Source: Liolophura sinensis
Taxonomy: Eukaryota > Mollusca > Polyplacophora > Chitonida > Chitonidae
Direction of reading: 5' to 3'
Length of the DNA stretch: 64,000 nucleotides
Assembly (NCBI RefSeq): GCF_032854445.1
Contig: NC_088303.1
Location: 34,391,265-34,455,264 of the forward strand
Shown: piece by piece, positions 51,501 to 60,500 of the stretch
Layout of the letters: every line of letters begins with the position of its first letter
Numbering within the stretch: the stretch's first letter is position 1
Program-made: the position numbers and the translations under genes
The notes under the pieces: model-generated
Seen by the model: only the letters and a program-made list of their open reading frames with translations
The model's database searches: none
What the model was told of the DNA's origin: nothing

Positions 51501-54500
51501 TTACCTGTATCCATGATTTTTTTTGAAGATTAACACCTAACGTTCTTTATTAATACAGGTGCGTGGGGAAGAAAGCTTGAATTGTAAATTTGTTTGTTTT
51601 GTTTGAACCATGAAATGACTTTAAATTTTGCTCATGACTAAGTTTCTTGTAAAGATCTGATAAAGGTATTTCCAGTTTGTTTGGAAGTTTGAATCAATTC
51701 CAACAAGGAAATGTAAGTTTCAGCACTCTAAATAAGGTTTTGTGACATTAATTTGCCTCTAGAAATGCACTTTTTGGGGGTAAAATCTTAGATGATTTAC
51801 CGTGATTCTTTTCATTTGCTGATCATAAGAATCTTCTGCTAGAAAGCCTTCCAAGGTGACCATTCCATGGTCAAAGACAGTCTGTAGTATTCTTGCTATC
51901 ACAAGACTTCTGAAGTCAAATTTTCAGTTAGGTTTTAATTGGTGTACAGACATTAAAGAAATAAATTTTTTAACTAAGTGACTGAATATGTGAGCAGAAT
52001 ATTTGTGATGGAAGTTAATGCTGCGTTAAACTAATAAACTCAAAAGAAAAAAAATGGTGTCAATTGTGATGGTTTCGTATAGTTTTCCAGCACATTGTAA
52101 GAATAATGTGAACAAGCCCTGTTAAATAAATAACACAAGTAGGGTGAATGTGTTTTAAGCACATAGTGTGGAACAGATATGGGAGCAGCCATTTTGTAGG
52201 TGGGTTGTCATAAGTGGACTGTGTTCAGACAAGGGGAATCACCTGATGTAAAGAAAACGCTGAAAATTAGAGCCAAGAAATTGCCCTTAAATAGGGGAGG
52301 AGACTTTAACCAAGACTTACATGTAGCCTTATTTTTCAACCTTTTCGCATATGAAAGAGCAAGCTTTTGTGCAATTTTTGCACATTTTTAATTTCATTTT
52401 AGAGACAAAACTTCATTTGCTGGATTGGCTAGTGTCAGGGCTTCACAAAAACTATAATTTTATCAACCTACAGAGAAAAATGCCTTCAGAATATGCTTAA
52501 ATAAACACCTTACAAACATGCAAAAAGGTTGAAGAATTACAGTCTGTGTACATGTAGGTGTTTGTACGGAGATGTGTTTTTTTTTTTATTTAGTTTGATA
52601 TGTCTTTAAGTGTTATTTTTGATCATGTAATGTCAACAAAATATTATTCTTAAATATGTATGTGTGTGTGTACTATTCCTTAGCTGTGATTTTCTCTTAA
52701 GTTTCATGGCTCACTGTTGAGGGTTAGCACATTATGACACCACCTTTATTGCAGAATGTTGGTTCTCGGCCATTATTCTGGAATATTAACTTAGATTTTT
52801 ATAGCTGCAATACTCCCAATAGGACCTCAAAGATTGCCATGCCATGTAAACTCTTGTGCTATTGACCCATTGGGCCAAGAATCGTGAAATTCAAGAAATA
52901 TGACATAGTTTTAATGTTTGATGAAGACTGTAAGGTTGTCTGCCATGTTTGTACAGATCATTACAATAGAGCACGGACTGTTGGTAAGTGTTCGTCTTCC
53001 TCTCTGTCCCCGTGCTTATAATCCAGGTGTATAATCAGGTGTACTTGTATCTGTGTGTATTGTCATGTAATTACTCTACCACACCTGTCAGTGTATCGTG
53101 GAGCAGAGTAGCTTTGTAAGAGTAGGCACACCCAGGTACACCAGTCATGTTACAAACCCTTCAAGGTCAGACCAACATTACACTACAAATTCCTTAAGGT
53201 CGACCTTCACTCAGAAACATTTTCAAAAGGGTGGTGAAGTCTTGTTGCCTCGGATAGTTTACGTGTCAGCATGCTGAAGCTATAAGGCCCTTGACGAATG
53301 AGAACAAATGCTTGAAACCAGCTCTCACAGCTTTGGCTGCTGGTTCAAGTCCAGAGGTTTGTTAGGTACTTCACAAAGGTCAGTGGTTTACGCCAGTTTC
53401 CTCCACGCACAAGGCCACTGTCACATAAATCAAAACAAGATAAGCTCTAATGTATTGAAGGCAACATTTTGGTAGCCTTTATTTCAGTGTGCTTGCGTAA
53501 CCGTTTTCAGGAATGTACAAGAGAAAGAAACGTTCAGGATTATGTCGTGTGCATTTTTTTCTGCTTTATATTCCAGAAGACTGCTATATAGTTACATGAA
53601 CACCAAAATATAACCTACCAAAATGTTAACTTCGGTAATTAGAGATTCTCTTGGTTTCTTTTACACAAAACTATGACCATAGTTCCTTTTTTACCTGGCA
53701 CATATTTACTATTTTAATATTTTCTTCAACACCAGTTTAAAAAGTTAAGTCATTGTGGCATGAACTTATATATGAACACATACATTACCTTGAAATTAGC
53801 TGTTGGATATGATGTTCATGTAGTTTAGTAAAAGCTCATTTATAGATTCCACTGTAAGCTCATGAAACTATATGTTGTACAGTTATGTGTATTAGGAAAT
53901 GAGATTTTGGTTGTTTTCCTGTAACACATTAGCTAGTTGCATTGTTAGCAAATGGAAATAAATTGTATGTGATTATTGTTTTTGTTTTTTTCCTCTATCA
54001 TAATGTTTTCATGTGCTTCTTGCACTACTGCACCACGCTAAGCATTGATAGGTGTATAAAACTTACGTTTCTGTTATACAATGCTGGTTTAGGTAAGATT
54101 TATTATGAGATGCAGAAATAAGAAGACGCATAAAACAGTCATGTCAAGTTCACCATCCAATTGCTCCATGTGTAACGCTTTTACTCTTTGCTGCTTCTCT
54201 GCTTTTGCTGGGTAAGGCAATTCAGTGTCGCCACAGCTATGCTCTATCTCTGCTTACATGTCCATTGTCTTGTTGGGATTGTTCAGCTTGCAACCTGTCT
54301 TGGTAGGACTGTCCAGGTTCGAACATTTTATTGAGATAATTCATCTTTGAACATCATCTAGGGACCGTTCAGCTTTGAACATCATCTGGGGACAGCTGCG
54401 CTTTGAACATCGTCTAAGGACAATTCAGCTTTGAACATCATCTAGGGACAGTTTATCTTTGAACGTCATCTGGAACAGTTGAGCTTTGAACATTGTCTAT

Positions 54501-57500
54501 GGACAGTTCAGCTTTGGACATCGTCTATGGACAGTTCAGCTTTGAACACCGTCCAGGGACATTTCAGCTTTGAACACCGTCCAGGGACAGTTCGGCTTTG
54601 AACGTCATCTAGGGACAGTTCATTTTTGAACGTCATCTGGGGACAGTTGAGCTTTGAACATTGTCTAGCGACAAAATTCAGCTTTGGACATCGTCTATGG
54701 GCAGTTCAACTTTGGACATCGTGTAGGGACAGTTCAGCTTTGAACATCGTCCAGAGACAGTTCAGTTTTGAACATTGTCTAGGAACAGTTCAGTTTTGAA
54801 CATCGTCTAGGGACTGTTCAACTTTGAATGTCTTGATGTTACTGTTCGTGTTTCAATAATCTAGCTGAACCAAAATGGTTTAGCTTTTAAGTCGGCTTTT
54901 AACATTTATATTTAACATAATGTATAATGTATACGATCAATTCATAGCGCTTTCTGTGAAAATACACTGTTAAAATAATCCCCCTTTACGGTGGACATCG
55001 CTCATACATTTTATATGCTTATGCTTCTGAATAACTCATGACTGTATTTTATAGTCATACGACATCACAGATTCTAACACATCTGCCAAATGTGTACTAC
55101 ACAGAAAACAGACGTTGACTGCATATATTGAACAGCATATGCATTGAGTTTTTTCACGCGACCCAATACTGTTGTAAAAGAGTATCGTCGTAGTGTTCGG
55201 CAGGGTTGTTCCAACCACAGGGAGGATAGTTAACATCATCAATGTGAAGCCGGGCAATCTGTATGTAGCTCAACATGTGTAACTTCAGGGTGGATTACTT
55301 ACATTCGCTGACAAATCTATGTACACTTGGCAACATGTTAATTTATTTATTTTAATTTTTAATAGTGGCTGGACGATCATGTTCAGTCAAAAACGTCTAG
55401 TCTTTATCATTTTATGTGGCGAACAATTTTGTGCGAAAAGTTGTGGGAAATATATGTGAATGGGTGATGTGGTAGAATAGAAATAATGGCTTCATTCACT
55501 GCATATATGCTGTGATAACTTCAGTAAAAGAGAAAGTGTCCATTGTTTTTGGACTCTGGCCTCGTCCCAAAACAATGGACACCTCTTTTTTTACTGCAGT
55601 TATCACAGGGTATGCGCAGTGAATGAAGCCATTATTTCTGAATTTGACATTGACAGTCACCTGTTTTTAATATCGTTATTAAGTACTTAATTCACTGTTA
55701 CTGGTCAGTGCTGGCTCTGACGGGCATCTCACTATATCTATCGCTGCTTCAGCTCTGGCTATGAGACACAGGGTTTGTCAGTTGGTTTGTTAGTGTCATA
55801 CTGGCATATTCCACCCTTACACCTGACTGCAGCCATATAAGTGATGTATTTGTCAGTACACCATTAGACACCAGGATAAGAGATAAAATAGGAATTTGCA
55901 TAAAGGACAGATATTATTGATGACACTTGTATTGTACCATGATGATGAAATTCCTTTTGTATACACAGCTTATAATGTCCTGGACTGTATGAGCATACTG
56001 CCAGGGTCTGGTTGTTCAAAACTGGTTTAAGTCTTAATACCAGATGTATTTAATCTAACAGTTGTCAGTATATTAGATATGAACTATAAAAACTTCTGCT
56101 GTTATACTTGGACTTTGGAGAACTGCTTTACCTGCTAGGTTTGGCTAAAATGTTAAATATAAAATATGACTTAATACCAGTATTAGCTGATATACTTTCG
56201 CACAAACTTGGCCCAGTTATTTAAATACATGGTATCGACCTGTTTTTGCAGGTGCAACATTCCATTTACCAAAAAATCCCAGTTTCAGTGGATTGAAAAT
56301 TGATGTCTTTGAGGTTTATATTTCTCTCCTGCACAACCAGTATCAACCATTTATTTCAAAATATATGCTCTTGAATTGTTTGAATGTCATGTTTAGGAGA
56401 AGTTACATCATTTCTTATCTCACATTTACATTGATGAGATGTCAGTAACAAAGTGTATTTTTATGTTTCAGCCTTGTGATGAGATGTCAGTAACAAAGTG
56501 TATTTTTATGTTTCAGCCTTGTGCTTAGGCAGTTTTACAGATCAATCTGTAAATTGTATTTGATTGAATTAATACATTTTGCCCCATTAATATTGGACAT
56601 TTAGACTTTAAATTAATAGTGGCCTCTCAAGCACCACCTAAGGGCTGCCAGCAACCTGCAGATGGTCGTGGGTTTCCCCCATGTTCTGCCTGGTTTCCTT
56701 CCACCGTAATGCTGGCCGCCATCATATAAGGGAAATATTCTTGAGTGTGGCGTAAAACACCAAATTAAATAAATCAATAAATATTATACATGTAGTTGTA
56801 TTGTGACTTTGTGAACTGATGACAGTGTATAAGACAAGCAACTAGAAGCATAAATCACGGAAAAGAAAATGTATAATATGATGTAATGGAGACATTGTGT
56901 CATTATGTAATTCATATGCACCTGGGTTTTTGTTTTTTGGGGTTTTTTTGTGTTTTTTGTTTTGTATTTATTTTGAAAATTGCATCATCAGCTTATTAGT
57001 TTGTACTGATTCCTGTGCTGTATGCTTCACCTGTGCAGGTACAATGGTGGTGAATGATGAACCTAGCTACATGGGTGAGGCTCAGGGCAGGTTTGTGGGT
57101 CTGGACCTGGAGGATAGCCTCTACCTGGGCGCTGTACCAGACTTTGCCAGAATCCCACAGGCAGCTGGATTTAGATCAGGATTTGTTGGTGAGTTTCACT
57201 TTAACTTTCATTTTTTAGGTATTAGTGATTTCATATGCTGAACATGTTTCACTTGTCGCGGGTACGTCTGAATTGTAAGCTGGATAAGTGACTGAAGCTT
57301 ATTAAATTCATAATTAAAAAGTAACCACCTTTAATTCCCCTATAATTAGTGATGTTGTGATTTTTCTTGTTATTGCAGTTGTTTGTTATCACGATAGCTC
57401 AAGCAATTATCATCTAATGAACACAGCTGAATCCATTGTCTTAAGATGTGTCCTAAAAAAAAAAAAAAAAATCAGATGTTGTTTGTATTGTTCTCTAAGT

Positions 57501-60500
57501 CTTGGGGACAAGTGGTTGATGAAGCTCTTGTGCAGACTTACATAAAGGCCACAGGAAACTGCTTGTCCTTTGGCAGTGTCATATGATGGAATCATTTTAT
57601 CAGTAATTTATGTAAGGTTGGTGCTTTATTCTGGGTGCCCTTGTTTCCTCAAGCGGTGGAAGGGGAAAATGACTGAGTGTCAAATAAAGAAATCCTGTGT
57701 GAAATTTAATTCTGGAAGTACTACCTGTTGTGTCGGTGTGTAATTAACATTTGGAGCTTGGACGTGCGAGTAAGTGTATTTTGTTGACCGACCAGGTACC
57801 GTAAGTCAGATGGAACTTCAGGGTGATTCCATAGACCTGGGTGAAGAGGCTAGGTCCTTAGTGGGCATCAGAGAGTACCAGGTGTGCCGGGATAGCCCCT
57901 GTGAGAACGGCGGCACTTGCGAACCTGCTAACACCAACTACGGCTACAGGTGTAACTGTCCCCAGGGTTACGCAGGACGAAGGTGCGAGCTCTCCGGAGA
58001 AAGGTGCTACCCAGGTGAGGAAGGTTAACAGACAGGTGTGGCATTGATATGTCAAGGGGTATGAGGGAAAATGAGTATGATATGCCATAGCTCACAAGCC
58101 TTCTTATCACTTCAGTAGTATCACTGACCAGCCTTGATGGCTCATTTGGTGGAGCGTTCGCTTCGGGGCAGTAGATTTAGGGTCAGTCCTGGCTTGGGTC
58201 ACACCTAAGACCTTAAAAGAGGAAGTTGTAGCTTCCTTGCTTGGCACTCAGGATTAAGGGGATAGATCAACGACTGGTTGACCTGTGTCAGTATAATGGC
58301 TCGGGTAGGGCGACTTACTTTTGCCTTTGGTAAGCCGTCTCAGTGAAGCAGCACTAGATAAAAGAGCGGTGGAAATTGGCCCTGCAACAAGAAGGCAAAT
58401 TACATGTACATGCGCTCTAAGGACTCATTCTTCGTCATATGACTGAAAAATTGTTAAGTACAATGTTAAGACCACTCACTCACACACTCATTAAAATTTC
58501 TGATCAGCAATTTGCAGAATTGTTTTGAGTCCCATTCATGCATAGAGAGGTTTTTGGTGCTTTTTAATATTGTATGTGCACTTTAAAATCAGTCTTTATA
58601 AAGTATGTAACTATATATATTGAATTTCTGACGCTGAAGACCCTGAACCTGGAGACATGTGAAAACATTGGCTAGTGTGAGACTTGAATTGACGACCTGA
58701 GGTGTTTAGCCCCATCGTAACTATGTTGCTACCTAAGTACTGTTTGGTGCTTCACCATTTGTTACTTGCCAAGGAGAACTTTTTTTGGTGGAGAATGAAA
58801 CTAAGCTGAATACAATGTTTTGTTGTAAAGTGTATTAATGAATACAGTCTTCCAAGTTACAATGTAATTGCCATTGACGGGACTGCATATCTATGGAATT
58901 TGATCAAAGAGAGGTGTTCTTTTTGTTTTACAGGAGCATGTGGTTCTGAGGGGCGGTGCTACAACCAGCCTGGCCTGAGTGGGTACCTCTGTATCTGCCC
59001 CATTGGAAAGACAGGACCTGGGTGCCAAGTCGGTAAGCTATCTGAAACCTGATCAGAAAATCAGAGAACTTATGTCTCATTTCTTAGTTTATAGTGTTAC
59101 AGCTCACAGCCCCTAGTTCACATATCTGTTGACTGATTGATTGACTGATCATATGACTGATTAAAATCACATGTCTGTTAATGTCATGTAAAACAAGAAT
59201 AACATGACTGATTAAAGTCACATTGCTGTGACACATGTTAGAAATGCACAGAACGATTGTGAACGAGATTGCCATCCCCAACAACCACAACGAATAACAA
59301 CAACAACAGCTGTGTTATCCTCCCACAGATCTGTTGGCCGCAGCAAGAAACAAATTTTGATCATTGCCGTCTATTAAGAAAAGTCGGTTCAATCAGCATA
59401 TTCTGATAGCAGAAATATTGAGTAATCTCACCCATGGAGGTTTCAGCATGAAAAAAGTTTGAACTGTAGTGCTCAATAGTTGCGCTCATCGTTTACCACG
59501 TGGTATTTTTTGTTTTTGTCTTATAGAAGTCAACATTGTTGATCCGTTCTTCAACAAGACATCCTTTATCAGTTATCCAACAATCCAAAATGGCCGCCTG
59601 CAGGTTACCATCAGCCTGTCATTTAAGCCACGGTCCCTTGATGACGGAATCATATTTTACAATGGTCAGCGGGAAGATGGTGCTGGAGATTTTGTTGCCT
59701 TGGTGATGAAGGACGGGCATGTTGAATTCCGCTACAATACAGGTTCAGGTAAGTCCTCTGGAGGTTACTCCACCAAAATTTTGAACAGGATTACACAGGC
59801 TATAGTTCTCTAACTCCGGCCATACGTGGGAAGGTCTGACAGCAACCTGTGGCTGGTTTCCCCCAGGTCCTGCCCTGTGGCCTAAAACGCCAATGAAATA
59901 AATAAATGGTTCTTTATTTTATTAATTTTTTATTTTTTTTATTTGATTCGTGTTTCACGTCATACTCAAGAATGCTTCACTTATCTGTCGGCGGCCAGCA
60001 TTATGGTGGGAGAAAACCAGGCATAGCCCAGGGGGAAACCCACAACCATCCGCAGGCTGCTCGCAGACCTTCCCACTTAGGAGCGGATAGGAAGCCAGCG
60101 TGAGTTGGACGAACTCACAGAGACCGCATCGGTGAGAGGCTCCTGGGTCATTACGCTAACCAACTGAGCCACGGAGGTCCCCCACGGTTCTTTAATATTG
60201 TGAAATAGCAAATGGACTTTGATGTATGGAAACACTGTTAATTATGTAGAAATGGCAATTTTGTCTGGCTGTAATTAAGTTGGAAGTTGTGTACTCTATT
60301 GCTCATTCCTTTTTTTGCTGTCAAATTGGTTAAATATAGGTATTACTGTTTCATTGCAATGGCCAGTTCAGTTTGGACCCGAATCACCATTGCAAAGAAT
60401 AAGATACTCTGAAATCAGCTGTAATGGAAAAGAGGACTTATGTTGCTCCCAAACAAAGGCTTCTCTCCTATGAATCTCCAGAGAATCGCTTGTTTTGTTT

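Larger units (their letters stand above)
51362..57038. other. 5.7-kb intron, longest complete intron in the window
   Basis: Holds a candidate 27-nt microexon (52957-52983), an inverted R1 repeat piece (51735-51790), an M1 MITE (52328-52542), a minisatellite (54280-54835), a foldback element (55479-55639), a 45-bp duplication and a SINE. 52984-54279 has only a trace SINE near 53383-53442. Confidence 0.7.

Noticed and set aside
54280-54835. CRISPR-like array
   Set aside because: Units are contiguous with no unique spacers, in an animal intron; it is a minisatellite.
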